From the NCBI GenBank assembly GCA_963752755.1, contig CAVVZJ010000004.1, positions 434,001 to 498,000 of the forward strand: a stretch of DNA of 64,000 bases, in the 5' to 3' direction. This document shows positions 1 through 9,539 of the stretch, one piece after another. This DNA comes from CAVVZJ01 sp963752755. GTDB lineage: Bacteria; Planctomycetota; Planctomycetia; Isosphaerales; Isosphaeraceae. Under the pieces are notes generated by a model that was not told where the DNA came from, did no database searches, and worked only from the letters and a program-made list of their open reading frames with translations. How positions within the stretch are numbered: position 1 is the stretch's first letter; the number at the start of each line of letters is the position of its first letter. A program made the translations under genes and the position numbers.

Positions 1-280
1 AATTCGACCGGAATTCCAGGCTCAACGTGCTCCAGTGATTGTTCTTGACGTACGGCAGCACGTCGAACGGCGCCACCTGACTCCGGAAAAACTCGAACGG
101 CGGCCGGTTCTTTTTCTCCTTGTCGAGCTTCTTGTCGATCAGCTCATCCAGATCCGTCATTTCCTTGAACCGCTCCTCGCTCGTCTGCTGCTGGGCAACG
201 CCCACGCCCACTGGCCATGCCAGCAACGATGCGGAGGCCAGCCCGAGGAGCCAGATCCATCGAAGCCGCTGCGCTATCAC
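1..280 (-). CDS. Exported protein of unknown function (5' part, cut by window edge)
   Basis: Only the first 93 codons are present; the frame runs off the left edge. It starts with GTG at 280, preceded by GGAAGGA about seven bases upstream, which supports this start. The first ~32 residues form a signal peptide: short basic start (QRLRW), hydrophobic core (WLLGLASASLLAWPVGVGV) and a likely cleavage near VAQQQ. The mature part is rich in charged residues (ELIDKKLDKEKKNR) and then becomes ordinary soluble sequence. No family is recognisable from this fragment. It is divergent from the gene at 607, so 281-606 must hold the start signals of both. The signal peptide is convincing; the function is unknown. 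Confidence 0.6.
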   Translation of the reverse strand, partial: MIAQRLRWIWLLGLASASLLAWPVGVGVAQQQTSEERFKEMTDLDELIDKKLDKEKKNRPPFEFFRSQVAPFDVLPYVKNNHWSTLSLEFRSN

Positions 281-606
281 GGCTCAATCCTTCCCGACGG
301 GAATCGCGACGAGGGGTCGTCGAGGTTGCCCGGCCTTCTCCGTCCCGAACAACCGACAAGAGGGGAATCTTCCTGACAAGTCTAACCGCGTCCCACCGAC
401 GGCGAAAGTCCCCCCGTGAAAGAAATCCGAAATCTTTCGGAGAGACGCGGACCGCAGCCGGATTCCGACCGCCGCGGAGAACGGCCCGGACCTCCCGTTC
501 GTCAGGATCGGATCACCCTCGGCCCGCGCATCGACTGGACGGACTCGTTACAATGGGGACTCCCGACCCATCGCCTTGGGTTGTGGTCAATCGGGGAGGT
601 TGAGCG
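281..606. other. Divergent intergenic region
   Basis: This 326-base stretch separates the minus-strand exported protein and the plus-strand VCBS protein. Short overlapping open frames here have no ribosome sites or protein-like composition. A small inverted repeat, CCGAAA/TTTCGG, lies at about 429-442. No convincing -35/-10 pair was found, although the region should hold both promoters. Confidence 0.4.
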
Positions 607-2626
607 ATGGAGTCGATGGAACTGGATCAGCGTGAGAACTTACGGAAATCCGACGAAAACGGTTCGGACGGTTCGGCTCGGCCAGTGCCGGAGTCGGCGA
701 CGAAACTCTTCGCGTGGGAGGAGTCCGTCCGTGCCGTCGCCCTGGGCTTCGGGATGAACGCCGAGCCGACACCCGTCGCCTGGTCGAGGCCAGGTCGGTT
801 GGATCTGCTCGTGACGGCGGAGGTCGGCCCCTGTCGGCGGGCCGCCCGGATCTTCCGCCGCCTGGAACGCGAGTCGGACGAGGTCCGCTTCGATTCGGGC
901 TCCGACGTGCCCGAGCTCGCTGACCTGCGCGGTCTTTGCCCCTTGCCGAACGGTCGACCCAGCCGGTTCGACCTGATCGCCCTCGGCGCCGAGGGCCTCG
1001 TCTGGCTCCCCAACGAGGGCGAGGAGGACCGCCCCGCGTTTCCCAATCGGCGCCCCCTCGGCCTGCCCGCCGACCTCGGGCTCGGACCGGGCCGGATTGC
1101 GCAGATCGTTGCCACCGACTGGGACGGCGACGGCCGGACCGACCTGCTGGTCGGCTTCGACGCCCTCGAAGGCTACTGGCCCGACGGCGAGTCGGTCCCG
1201 CCGGCTCAGCAGGTCGGCTTCAACCAACGGGCCGGACATCCCGGCTACGACCGCTCCGGCCACTGGCGAGGCCAGCCTCCACGTCCCCGCGCCTTCTGGC
1301 TCCGCAACGAGGGCCAGCCCGACGAGCCCCGTTTTGCCGCGCCCGAGGAGCTTGACGCCGAGGAGCGTCTCGACCTGAAGAGCCGACCCGCCCCTTTGCT
1401 CGTCGCCTGGACCGGTCGCGGCGGCTGGGAGTTCCTCCTGGCCGATGCGGGCGGCGAGATCCGACGCCATCGCAACTTCGGCGGTCAGCGGCCTCCCGTC
1501 CTGATGGAGCCGCACTCGCTCCACCTCAAGGGGCAGCCCTTCAACCTGCCCGAGGATCGGACCGTCCTCCTCCCCGCCGACATCGACGCCGATCATCGTG
1601 AGGAGCTCCTCTACGGCCGCGCCGACGGACGCATCTTTGCCATCCATGCCGGCCCGCACCGCGACGAGATCCGTGAGCCCGTCGCCCGTCCTGGCCGAGC
1701 CCGGCGCCCTCTGGCTGGGCGGCGGCGCCGTCGTGACCGCGGCCGACCTCGATGCCGACGGCGACCTCGACCTTGTCGTCGGCGACGCCTCCGGCCGTCT
1801 CCATTACTTCGAGGACCGTGGCTCGGGCGATGCCCACGCCTACGCCGCGCCCGTCGCGATGGATGCCGGCGGTGAACCCTTTCGCGTCGACCCGGGTCCC
1901 GACGGCGTCCTCGAAGGCCCCGTCGCTCCGCGACTCGGGTTCGCCTGCCCCTTGCTCGTCGACTGGAACGACAACGGCCGACTCGACCTGCTCGTCGGCG
2001 GCGCCGGCGGTGAGCTGTTCTTCCTCCGCAACAACGGAGCGACGAACGATCCCCGGTTCGACGTTCCCCTACCCGTCAAGCTCGCCGGCTCCCGGCTCTT
2101 CACGCCGCCTCGCGTCCGCCCCGCCGCGGCCGACTGGGGCGGTCGTGGACAGCTCGACCTGATCACACTCGACCTCCAGGGATTCCTCTGCGTCTATCCG
2201 CGGACCGACACCCTGGAGGTCGGTGAGCCGGTGCCGCTGGTCGATCGACTCGGCCGCCTGATCCGGCTCGATGGCGGCTTCGGGCTCGCCGGCCGCTGCT
2301 CGCTCTGGGCCGGCCCCTTCCTCGAACCCGGCCGGATCGACCTCCTGGTCGGCCTCCACGCCGACGCCCGCCCCATCCTCCCCGCGCTCACTGGCCAGGT
2401 CGCCCGCAGTCTCGACGACCTTTCGGCCGTGATTTTGCTGGAGAATCTGGGGCGGAACGTGGTCATCCCGCGTCCCCTTCGCCTTCGCGACGGCCGGCCG
2501 CTCCGCGCCGGCTCGGCCGGCTGTAGTCCTTGCGGAGTCGTGGCTTCCGACGGGTCGATGGGGCTCCTGATCGGCTCCGAGGATGGCTCCCTCCGTTTCG
2601 TTCCCCGCGATCAACTGCGCTGGTGA
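607..2626 (+). CDS. VCBS/FG-GAP repeat-type protein, frame broken near 1665-1695
   Basis: The two halves lie in different frames: 607 to about 1680, then about 1680 to 2626, one base apart. Together they give roughly 673 residues of one protein. At least three Asp-rich repeats typical of VCBS/FG-GAP beta-propellers are visible: DWDGDGRTDLLVG, DLDADGDLDLVVG and DWNDNGRLDLLVG. In this family such repeats bind calcium and build propeller blades. No signal peptide is seen at the chosen ATG (607), so the protein may be cytoplasmic or the true start may differ. Sequence quality is high on both sides of the break, so an indel error is more likely than decay. The role is unknown. Confidence 0.65.
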
Positions 2627-2798
2627 GGAAACCGACCGGTCACTGCCTCCGGAATGGCCGATGCATCCAGGGTCGCCTCGGGCGTGGGAAGCACGCCGTC
2701 TTCCTCCGCCAGCCTGCTTCACGCGACGCCCCCCCGAGGACGAACCTGGCCCCCTTGACCATCGACCATTCCGGACCCGATAAGACAAAGGCAAAGTC

Positions 2799-3680
2799 AT
2801 GTCCCGCTCTGATTCCGAGAGGCCCTCGCCCCGCCGACCTGCCAGCTCCCGCGACCCCGCGACGGCCGACGACGATTCCTACGACCTCGCCGAGTTCGAC
2901 GAGCCCGCCGCCACTCGACCCGCCCCCGCCGCCTTCCCGACCGAGGACGCCGGCACGGCGGCAGAGCCAGAAACCGCACCACCCACCGCTCCCGACGGTG
3001 CCAGGCGCCCGAAGCGCCCCGCCGCCCCCGACCCCAATGAGGCCGCCCGCGACGCTGCCCTCGTGAGCGAGGTCTGGACCCGCCAGGCCGAATCCTGGCC
3101 GACCCTGGCCTTGCTCGCCATCGCGGGCCTGACCGTGGCCTTCTTCACCTACGGCGCCTTCGCCGCCGGCCAGTTCGGGCTCGGCGTCTTGATCTTCCTC
3201 GTGGGCGGTCTGGCCTGCCTCGTCCTGAGCTATCCCCTCGCCATCACGCTCGAACGACCCTTGCGGCTGACCCCCGAGCAGGCCGTCAACGACTACTTCC
3301 ACGCCCTCTCCCACCACCTCCCCCACTACCGCCGGATGTGGCTCCTGCTCAGCGATCTCGGCAAGACCACCGGCTCCTTCGGCTCTCTCGCCGAGTTCCG
3401 AGACTACTGGAAGACCCGACTTGCCGAGTGGCGACGCGTCGCCGGGATCTCCAGGACCACGCCATTGACGTTCCGGGTCTCCGACTTCAAATCCGAGCGG
3501 AGCGCCGGCAAGACCTCGGTCGAGGCCACCGTGACGGTCCAGGTCTTCCCCCGCGGCCGCGACTCCGAGCCGCCGATCGCCGAATACCGCTATGACCTTG
3601 GACTCGTGAAGGGGCCGGACCGGATGTGGTATCTCAACGAGGGGGCGATCCCGGCCGGCGGCTCCGGCCGATCACGCTGA
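2799..3680 (+). CDS. Two-helix membrane protein of unknown function
   Basis: This 293-residue protein has a long disordered N-terminus (residues 1-90) rich in Pro, Ala, Asp and Glu. Two adjacent hydrophobic helices follow at about 105-150 (LALLAIAGLTVAFFTYGAF, then FGLGVLIFLVGGLACLVLSY). The soluble C-terminal domain of ~130 residues contains YFHALSHHLPHYRRMW and ends in a beta-rich stretch. Soluble ends probably lie on the same side of the membrane, linked by a hairpin. The gene follows the VCBS gene after 172 bases and is followed by an intergenic repeat region. The family is not recognised; the frame is intact and codon use matches its neighbours. Confidence 0.7.
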   Translation: MSRSDSERPSPRRPASSRDPATADDDSYDLAEFDEPAATRPAPAAFPTEDAGTAAEPETAPPTAPDGARRPKRPAAPDPNEAARDAALVSEVWTRQAESWPTLALLAIAGLTVAFFTYGAFAAGQFGLGVLIFLVGGLACLVLSYPLAITLERPLRLTPEQAVNDYFHALSHHLPHYRRMWLLLSDLGKTTGSFGSLAEFRDYWKTRLAEWRRVAGISRTTPLTFRVSDFKSERSAGKTSVEATVTVQVFPRGRDSEPPIAEYRYDLGLVKGPDRMWYLNEGAIPAGGSGRSR

Positions 3681-3684
3681 CGAG

Positions 3685-3714
3685 CCGGAAAAATCTCCGG
3701 AAAAGGTGATAATC
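3685..3714 (+). promoter_or_regulatory. Repeated CCGGAAAA...GGTGATAATC motif, copy 1
   Basis: The sequence has two CCGGAAAA blocks seven bases apart, followed by GGTGATAATC. GATAAT resembles a bacterial -10 box. A near-identical arrangement occurs at 20588-20618 in another intergenic region. It could be a promoter or a dispersed repeat. Confidence 0.35.
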
Positions 3715-3851
3715 CCGACCGCGAATTCGGAAGATTGGTTCGAAACTTTCGCGGATCGTCCGCGCCGTGACCAGGCGATCGGCGATTGTTCTTTGACAAT
3801 CCACACCAGCGAGACGCCAACGGACACCGTTCGAGGACGTGCATCCCCAGG

Positions 3852-3871
3852 CGCCGAACGAACTTCAAAAT
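3852..3871. repeat. Dispersed 20-base motif, copy 1
   Basis: The sequence CGCCGAACGAACTTCAAAAT is repeated exactly at 38738-38757 and with two changes at 21751-21770. Both exact copies are intergenic. The function is unknown. Confidence 0.55.
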
Positions 3872-4000
3872 GGGGGGGCGAGGCCCGGTTTGGCCAGGTA
3901 GAGCAACGACTTGTGAAACGCCCTACCATCGAGTTCGGCGCGTCCCGCTGTCGTCTCCATCGCGTCCCCGGTGCGTCTCCGGGCCGTGACGGAGCCGGCT

Positions 4001-4882
4001 TCAGACCCGCGCCTCCTCGGATCGTTGGGTCATCGGGACCGGCGATTCGCGGACGATTTCCTCGTAGAACTCGGGCCGGCGATCGGCGATCCGGTCGATC
4101 TCATGAAGGCCGGCGACCCGCACGATCCGTTTCTGGCGCGCCTGGAGCGGATCGACCTCGGCGAAGAGGATCTCCTCGCGGTCGGCGGAGGCACGGGTGA
4201 GTTCGTGGCCGAGCGGACCGCAGATCGAGCTGCGGCCGATGAACCGCGTGCCGCGCTCGACACCGACCCGGTTGACCGCCATCGCATAGACGACGTTCTC
4301 GATCGCGCGAGCGGCCATCAGATGCTCGGCCAGGGGCTCGGTGCGCTCGGGCCAGTTAGTCGGCAGCACGATCAGCTCGGCGCCGAGCAGGGCTTGCACC
4401 CGCGAGGGCTCGGGGAAGGCCCCGTCGTAGCAGATCTGGAGGCCGACCCGCAGGCCGGCCGCCTCGATGACCTCGAACGGCCGATCGCCGCGGTCGGCGA
4501 AGCGGTCCACGCCCATGAACGGCAGGTGGACCTTCCGGTACGACCCGACCTGTCCCTTCGGTCCGACGAGGGCGCAGGCGTTGAACAGCCGGCTTCCCTC
4601 CCGTTCGAGCAGGCCGAAGGCCGCCCAGACCCCCAGTTCGCCGCACGCGGCGGCGAGCTTCTGCACGCTCGGCCCGGGGACCGGCTCCGCACAGGCCAGC
4701 GCCTCGGCCCGACTCTCGAAGCCATAGCCGGTCAGCGCACACTCGGGGAAGACGACCAGACTGGCCCCCGCCGACGCCGCCTCGCGGAGGCGCCGGAGCA
4801 GGGCCGTTCGGTTGTGGGCGACCTCACCCAGCAGGCTGTCCATCTGGACGGCCGCCACCTTGATTGTCGGGGACGTGCTCAT
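4001..4882 (-). CDS. Carbon-nitrogen hydrolase (nitrilase superfamily)
   Basis: This 293-residue enzyme has the full nitrilase triad: Glu47 in VVFPECALTGYG, Lys117 in YRKVHLPF and Cys151 in LQICYDGAFPE. The family hydrolyses C-N bonds of amides or N-carbamyl compounds in the cytoplasm; the substrate here cannot be read from sequence. N-carbamoylputrescine or omega-amide substrates are possible. ATG at 4882 is chosen because AAGGAG lies nine bases upstream. A GTG at 4900 is in frame, but it would start inside that ribosome site. It begins 18 bases after the symporter gene, so the two are probably one operon. Confidence 0.85.
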   Translation of the reverse strand: MSTSPTIKVAAVQMDSLLGEVAHNRTALLRRLREAASAGASLVVFPECALTGYGFESRAEALACAEPVPGPSVQKLAAACGELGVWAAFGLLEREGSRLFNACALVGPKGQVGSYRKVHLPFMGVDRFADRGDRPFEVIEAAGLRVGLQICYDGAFPEPSRVQALLGAELIVLPTNWPERTEPLAEHLMAARAIENVVYAMAVNRVGVERGTRFIGRSSICGPLGHELTRASADREEILFAEVDPLQARQKRIVRVAGLHEIDRIADRRPEFYEEIVRESPVPMTQRSEEARV

Positions 4883-4900
4883 GGACGAAGACTCCTTCAC

Positions 4901-6730
4901 TCAGGCCTCGCTCTCCGGGCTCGACCCCGGCGGGGTCGGCACGGAATCGCCCGCCTCGCGGCGACGGGCCATCTCTGGGTGCAGCTCGACTGTCGCCGGC
5001 GCGGGGGCGTCGGGTGGCTGTGCGTCGAAGAGCAGCGAGACGCGGGCCGGGTCGGGCGGTCGGGACAGCAGGCTGCCCACGATCCCGGTGCTGAACGAGA
5101 GCCCGATCCCCCAGACGCACGGGTCGAAGCCGAACAGGTAGTACGGTCGGAACGCCGAAGGCGCCCCGATGTTCGGGTTCGGCGGGAAGAGCCAGTCCAG
5201 CATCAAGGTCTTCGGGCCGAAGGTGCCGAGGACGTAGAGGAAAAGCGTCACGCCCGCCCCGGTCGCCATCGCCGCGACGGCCCCCTTGGCGGTCGCCCTT
5301 CTCCAGTAGCAACCCAGGAACGCCGGCGCCAGGAACGACGCCGCCATGCCGCTTCCCGAGAAGACGATCAGCAATTGCAGGTACCGCGGCGGCCTCAACG
5401 CGATCAAGGCCACCACCACACCAACCAGGACCGTCCCCGCGTAGCTCACCCGCTCGATCTCGCGCTCGGAGGCGGTCGGGCGGAGGAACCGCTGGTAGAT
5501 GTCGCGCACCAGGCCCGAGGCGACGATCAGCAGGAATCCGCTGACCGTGCTCATCACCGCCCCGTAGGGTGCCGCCAGGATCAGGCCAGCGACGTAGGGA
5601 TTGGCCAGCGTCTTGACCAGCATCGGCATGATCTCGTCCGACCGACCCGCCTCCGCCAGGCCCGGCAGAATACTCCGGGCACAGACGAAGATCAGGATCA
5701 GGGGGACATAGACCATCACGTTATAGATTGTCAGGTAAATGATCGAATAGCGGAGTGTCCGCGAGTTCCGGAAGGCCATCAGTCGGACCATCGTCGAGGG
5801 TTGCCCCGCGCCCGAGATGGCCCACATCACAAAGAAGGAGAAGGCCAGCGTCAGCGTGTGGAAGTGATAGACCTTCACCTCCCCGGTCCCTTCGGCCGGT
5901 TTCTCCCCGGAGGCGGCATCGGCCGACTTCTCCGTGCCTGACTTCGCCGCCGCCGATGGTGCCGCCGCCGGTTTCTCGGTGACCTCCACCCCCGGCCCGA
6001 AGGCGAACCCGGCGTTTGTCTGATTCACTCCCGATCTCGTGGCCTGCTCCAGACCACCCGAGGCGTTCAGGGCCAGCGGCAGGAGGACCAGCACGCCGAT
6101 CGCCATGATGATGCTCTGAAAGACGTCGGTCCAGATCGCCGCCAGGAACCCGCCGTAAGCCGTGTAGAAGACGACAGTCGCCGAGAAGACCGCCAGCGCA
6201 AGGTAGTAACCGGCATCGACCGTCGAGTTCGCGTTCGTCGCCCCCAGCCACGAGGCGGCTCCCTGCGGCAGGACCGTCTTGATGATGATCGCCCCGGCCT
6301 TGAATTGCGGGATCAGATTCACCGTGAGGAAGAGGATGATGAGCAGGCTGGTCAGCAGGCCCAGAGTCGGGCTACCGAACCGCTCGCGGAGCAGGTCCGG
6401 CAAGGTGATGGCCCCCGTCTTCCGCGAGATCTGGCCGATCCGCTTGCCCAGCAGGCCGAGCACCGTCAGGCCCGCCACCATGTACGAGGCGATCCAGAGC
6501 CCGACCACCCAGCCGAACGAGTACACAAGCGACGGGAACCCCATGAACGTCCCACCGCTCATCACCGCGGCCGTCAACGCCACGGCGAAGGCCCCGAGCG
6601 ACCGGTTCCCCAGGAAGTACTTCCGGAGAAACCCGAACTGCTTGCTCGTGAAGAACTTCGCCACCACGCCCAGACTCAGCGAGACCAGCGTGAACAGCAC
6701 CAGCGCCATCAAGGGGGCGACTTCAGCCAT
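4901..6730 (-). CDS. Sodium:solute symporter (SSS family, PanF-like)
   Basis: About 609 residues with roughly 13 hydrophobic helices and the SSS pattern: LGNRSLGAFAVALTAAVMSGG near the N-terminus and the ISRKTGAITLPDLLRERFGS loop. It should import a small organic solute with sodium across the inner membrane. The adjacent small DUF997 protein is the arrangement seen with pantothenate symporter PanF and YhdT, which hints at pantothenate or another carboxylate. A ~50-residue hydrophilic insert rich in Ala, Pro, Glu and Lys (about residues 233-280) sits in a loop. The C-terminal tail is soluble. ATG at 6730 fits GGGAGGAGG upstream better than GTG at 6739. It overlaps the upstream gene by eight bases. 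Confidence 0.85.
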   Translation of the reverse strand: MAEVAPLMALVLFTLVSLSLGVVAKFFTSKQFGFLRKYFLGNRSLGAFAVALTAAVMSGGTFMGFPSLVYSFGWVVGLWIASYMVAGLTVLGLLGKRIGQISRKTGAITLPDLLRERFGSPTLGLLTSLLIILFLTVNLIPQFKAGAIIIKTVLPQGAASWLGATNANSTVDAGYYLALAVFSATVVFYTAYGGFLAAIWTDVFQSIIMAIGVLVLLPLALNASGGLEQATRSGVNQTNAGFAFGPGVEVTEKPAAAPSAAAKSGTEKSADAASGEKPAEGTGEVKVYHFHTLTLAFSFFVMWAISGAGQPSTMVRLMAFRNSRTLRYSIIYLTIYNVMVYVPLILIFVCARSILPGLAEAGRSDEIMPMLVKTLANPYVAGLILAAPYGAVMSTVSGFLLIVASGLVRDIYQRFLRPTASEREIERVSYAGTVLVGVVVALIALRPPRYLQLLIVFSGSGMAASFLAPAFLGCYWRRATAKGAVAAMATGAGVTLFLYVLGTFGPKTLMLDWLFPPNPNIGAPSAFRPYYLFGFDPCVWGIGLSFSTGIVGSLLSRPPDPARVSLLFDAQPPDAPAPATVELHPEMARRREAGDSVPTPPGSSPESEA

Positions 6731-7052
6731 GATGCTCACCCTCCTCCCGGATGTCTTTCTCCAGCTCGGTCGCGTGGTCCGAACCCAGGTCGTCGTCGGT
6801 CATGTAGAAGGCTCCGAACCAGATCGTGAAGACGCCGCAGACGCCCCAGGGGACGAGCACGCCCCAGAAGAACCACGAGGGTATCCCCAGGATCGGGTTC
6901 AGGTCGTCGAGCCCGAGCGGCCGGTCGTCACGGATATAGCCAAAAAGGTAGCAGTACACGCAGCAATAGACCATCGACGCGGCCCAGACGACGAGGATTA
7001 CCTTCGTCTCGCGTCGCGAGTTGCGGAGCACGGGATCTTCCGGGACAGACAT
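6723..7052 (-). CDS. DUF997 (YhdT-like) small membrane protein
   Basis: A 109-residue protein with two membrane helices, about residues 20-40 (VILVVWAASMVYCCVYCYL) and 62-87 (SWFFWGVLVPWGVCGVFTIW), and an acidic C-terminus. This matches the small DUF997/YhdT proteins found upstream of SSS symporters. Its role is presumably as an accessory subunit or stability partner. ATG at 7052 (MSVPEDPV) is preferred over an in-frame start 24 bases upstream because CGGAGA precedes it. It overlaps the symporter start, which indicates translational coupling. Confidence 0.75.
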   Translation of the reverse strand: MSVPEDPVLRNSRRETKVILVVWAASMVYCCVYCYLFGYIRDDRPLGLDDLNPILGIPSWFFWGVLVPWGVCGVFTIWFGAFYMTDDDLGSDHATELEKDIREEGEHHG

Positions 7053-7250
7053 GCGGTGTCTCCGAGGTCTTGGCAAGCTGGGGTGAGGGAAGGGGCTCGA
7101 TCGGTCAGCATCGGGGAGAGGACGGTGCTCCGGCTTCGAGCGTTCGGCTCCGGCTGGGGGCCAACCCGGCGGATTGGCCAGACGTCATCGTCGCGGCCCC
7201 GGCCCGATCCCGGAGTTGAGTCGGGCCAGGGGCTCGGCAATGGGGAGGAG

Positions 7251-8723
7251 TCAGCCAAGCTTGACGGTCACGGTCTTCAACTCGGTGTAATGCTCCAGCG
7301 CGGCCTCGCCGTTCTCGCGGCCCTGGCCCGACATCTTGAAGCCGCCGAACGGCGTGTTGGTCTCGACGACGTGGTAGCAGTTGATCCAGACCGTCCCCGC
7401 CTTCACCTTCCGGGCGAAGAGGTGGGCCTTGTCGATGTCCTTCGTCCAGATCGCGGCGGCGAGGCCGTACTGGGTGTCGTTGGCGCGTCGGGCCAGGTCA
7501 TTCAGGTCGTCGAACGAGACCACGCTCACGACCGGGCCGAAGATCTCGTCCCGATAGATCGCCATGTCGTCGCGGACCTCGTCGAAGATCGTCGGCTCGA
7601 CGAAGAAGCCGCGGTCGCCCTTCCGCTGACCGCCGCAGACGAGCCGGGCGCCCTGGTCATTGCCGAGTCGGACGTAACCGAGGATCTTGTCGAGCTGCTC
7701 CTGCGAGACCTGCGGCCCTTGTTCCGTCTCCGGGTTGAGCGGGTCGCCGATCCGTCGCCCTTTCGCCTGCTCGGCCAGCCGGGCGACGAACTCGTCCTTC
7801 ACGTCCTTCTGCACGAAAAGCCGGCTCCCCGCCGTGCAGCACTGGCCGCCGTGGAAGTAGATCGCATGGAAGGCGCCGGCGACGGCCTGCTCCATGTCGG
7901 CGTCGGCGAAGACGATGTTGGGGCTCTTGCCCCCCAACTCGAAGGTCGTCCGCTTGAGGGTGTCGGCGGCCCGCTTCTGGATGATCTTGGCGGTATCGAC
8001 GTGCCCAGTGAAGGCGATCTTGTCCACGTCCGGATGGGTGACAATCGCGTCGCCGGCCGTCTCGCCGAATCCGTTGATGATGTTGACGACCCCCGCCGGG
8101 AAGCCGGCCTCGATCGCCAGCTCGCCGAGTCGGAGGGCGGTCAACGGTGTCTGTTCCGCCGGCTTCAGGACGATCGTATTCCCGCAGGCCAGGGCCGGTC
8201 CCCACTTCCACGCCAGCATCAACAGCGGGAAGTTCCAGGGGATGATCTGCCCGACGACGCCCACCGGCTCGCGAATCGTGTACGAGAGGAAGCTGCCGCG
8301 GACCGGGATCGTCCGGCCCTCGATCTTGTCGGCCCAGCCGGCATAGTAACGCAGGGTGTTGACGACCCCCTGGAGGTCGCCGCGGCTGTCGTTGATCGTC
8401 TTGCCGCAGTTCAGCGACTCCAGCGCGGCCAGCTCCTCGGCGTTCTTCTCGACGAGTTCCGCCAGGTCGAACAGGAGCTTGCCCCGGTCGGCGGCGTCCA
8501 TCCGGCCCCAGGGACCCTGTTCGAGAGCCTTGCGGGCGGCCTTGACGGCGCGGTCCACGTCGGCGGCTGTGCCGGCGGCGACCTGGGCGATCACCTCGCC
8601 GGTCGCGGGGTTGTAAGTCTCGAACTGGCCGCCCTCGGCGGGATCGACCCACCGGTTATCAATCAGAAGCTGGGTCTGGCGGATCGACGGGGCCGACGGC
8701 GGGGCTTCGAGAGTCTGGGCCAT
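7251..8723 (-). CDS. NAD(P)-dependent aldehyde dehydrogenase
   Basis: A 490-residue ALDH-superfamily enzyme that oxidises an aldehyde to its acid. Visible landmarks are the general-base motif FELGGKSPN, the catalytic cysteine in GGQCCTAGSR, the cofactor-site PWNFPLLM and EIFGPV near the C-terminus. Length and motifs are those of the classical soluble ALDH class (betaine or acetaldehyde type); the substrate is not determined. ATG at 8723 has GGAGGAG just upstream. The gene stands alone, transcribed in the same direction as the symporter group but 198 bases away. Confidence 0.9.
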   Translation of the reverse strand: MAQTLEAPPSAPSIRQTQLLIDNRWVDPAEGGQFETYNPATGEVIAQVAAGTAADVDRAVKAARKALEQGPWGRMDAADRGKLLFDLAELVEKNAEELAALESLNCGKTINDSRGDLQGVVNTLRYYAGWADKIEGRTIPVRGSFLSYTIREPVGVVGQIIPWNFPLLMLAWKWGPALACGNTIVLKPAEQTPLTALRLGELAIEAGFPAGVVNIINGFGETAGDAIVTHPDVDKIAFTGHVDTAKIIQKRAADTLKRTTFELGGKSPNIVFADADMEQAVAGAFHAIYFHGGQCCTAGSRLFVQKDVKDEFVARLAEQAKGRRIGDPLNPETEQGPQVSQEQLDKILGYVRLGNDQGARLVCGGQRKGDRGFFVEPTIFDEVRDDMAIYRDEIFGPVVSVVSFDDLNDLARRANDTQYGLAAAIWTKDIDKAHLFARKVKAGTVWINCYHVVETNTPFGGFKMSGQGRENGEAALEHYTELKTVTVKLG

Positions 8724-8918
8724 GATCTCCTCCGCAGGGTGGGATCAGCTCGGTCGGTGTGGGGATTCCTCGCGGCGGCCGGGCTCGGCATCGAGACCGC
8801 GAAGCAAGGTGGCATCGTCCGGCACCAGCGACCTGGTGTCAACAGGCGAAACCTGTTGCGGCCCGAGCCGGCATGGCCCGCGAATCGGCCGATCCCCCTG
8901 CGAATTCGCCGGCAAGCC

Positions 8919-8946
8919 TTTACCCTCCGAGGAACGGCACGATAAA
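8919..8946 (+). promoter_or_regulatory. Possible promoter of the Gly/Tyr-rich protein
   Basis: TTTACC at 8919 and GATAAA at 8941 are separated by 16 bases and lie about 65 bases before the ATG at 9011. The -35 box is a weak match. Confidence 0.25.
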
Positions 8947-9010
8947 TGAATTGAGGAGCTATAAGTTCTGGAAAGGTTCTTGTTGCGGCATCACCGAGGA
9001 GGGACGAACG

Positions 9011-9436
9011 ATGATCGGTCGCATGACCGGCCTGGCGGCGCTGGCCTTGCTGCTCGGCCTGACCACGGCGGCGAGGGCTCAAAACTTTGGCGGAATCGGC
9101 GGCGTCAACGGCTTCGGCGGGGTCGGCATCAACACGCCAGCCTTCGGCTTCACCGGCGTCGGGGTGCCGGGGGCGGTCGGAGCCGTCGGGTACGGCTGGC
9201 CGTACACCGGGGCGGTCGGCTACGGCAACTACGGCTACTACAATCCCTACGGCGGCTACGCTTACCCAGGCTACGGGCGTGGCTATTACGGCTACCGGGG
9301 CGTCTACAATCGAGGCTACAACGGATATTACAGCCCCTATCTGATGGCTCCCGCGCCGTCGCGGATGGGCAACAACATGGGCGGCGTGATGTCCGCGATC
9401 CGCGGCTCGACCGGCCGTGGTCGTTGGGGCCGCTGA
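9011..9436 (+). CDS. Small exported Gly/Tyr-rich protein
   Basis: A 141-residue protein with a clear signal peptide (MTGLAALALLLGLTTAARA, cleavage before QNF). The mature chain is almost entirely low-complexity: Gly-Phe-Gly-Gly at first, then Tyr-Gly-Asn-Tyr-Gly-Tyr repeats, then a Met/Arg-rich end (GRGRWGR). Such chains are found in surface or matrix proteins, but no family can be named. ATG at 9011 is chosen because GAGGAGGGA lies eight bases upstream and the signal peptide begins there; a longer upstream frame lacks these signs. It likely acts outside the cytoplasm. Confidence 0.7.
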   Translation: MIGRMTGLAALALLLGLTTAARAQNFGGIGGVNGFGGVGINTPAFGFTGVGVPGAVGAVGYGWPYTGAVGYGNYGYYNPYGGYAYPGYGRGYYGYRGVYNRGYNGYYSPYLMAPAPSRMGNNMGGVMSAIRGSTGRGRWGR

Positions 9437-9539
9437 CGCGCTTCCGAGCTTTCGACGAGCCGACAGGTGGCCCGCCGTCCCCTCTCGGGAAGGCGGGCCT
9501 TGTCGTTTTGCATGATCCGGGAGGACGACAGGCTCCCAG

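Larger units (their letters stand above)
3681..4000. other. Intergenic region with two dispersed motifs
   Basis: These 320 bases lie between the convergent genes ending at 3680 and 4001. They hold a promoter-like motif (3685-3714) and one copy of a dispersed short sequence (3852-3871), both of which recur elsewhere in the window. TTGACA occurs at 3794-3799 with no clear -10 after it. No open frame here has a credible start. Confidence 0.5.

Noticed and set aside
3971..5941. A 656-codon open frame on the plus strand
   Set aside because: It lies over the nitrilase and symporter genes on the other strand, has low-complexity composition and no ribosome site. GC-rich DNA often gives such shadows.
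6279..8945. An 888-codon open frame on the plus strand
   Set aside because: It overlaps the symporter, DUF997 and aldehyde dehydrogenase genes, which have clear family motifs. The frame is a GC-driven artefact.
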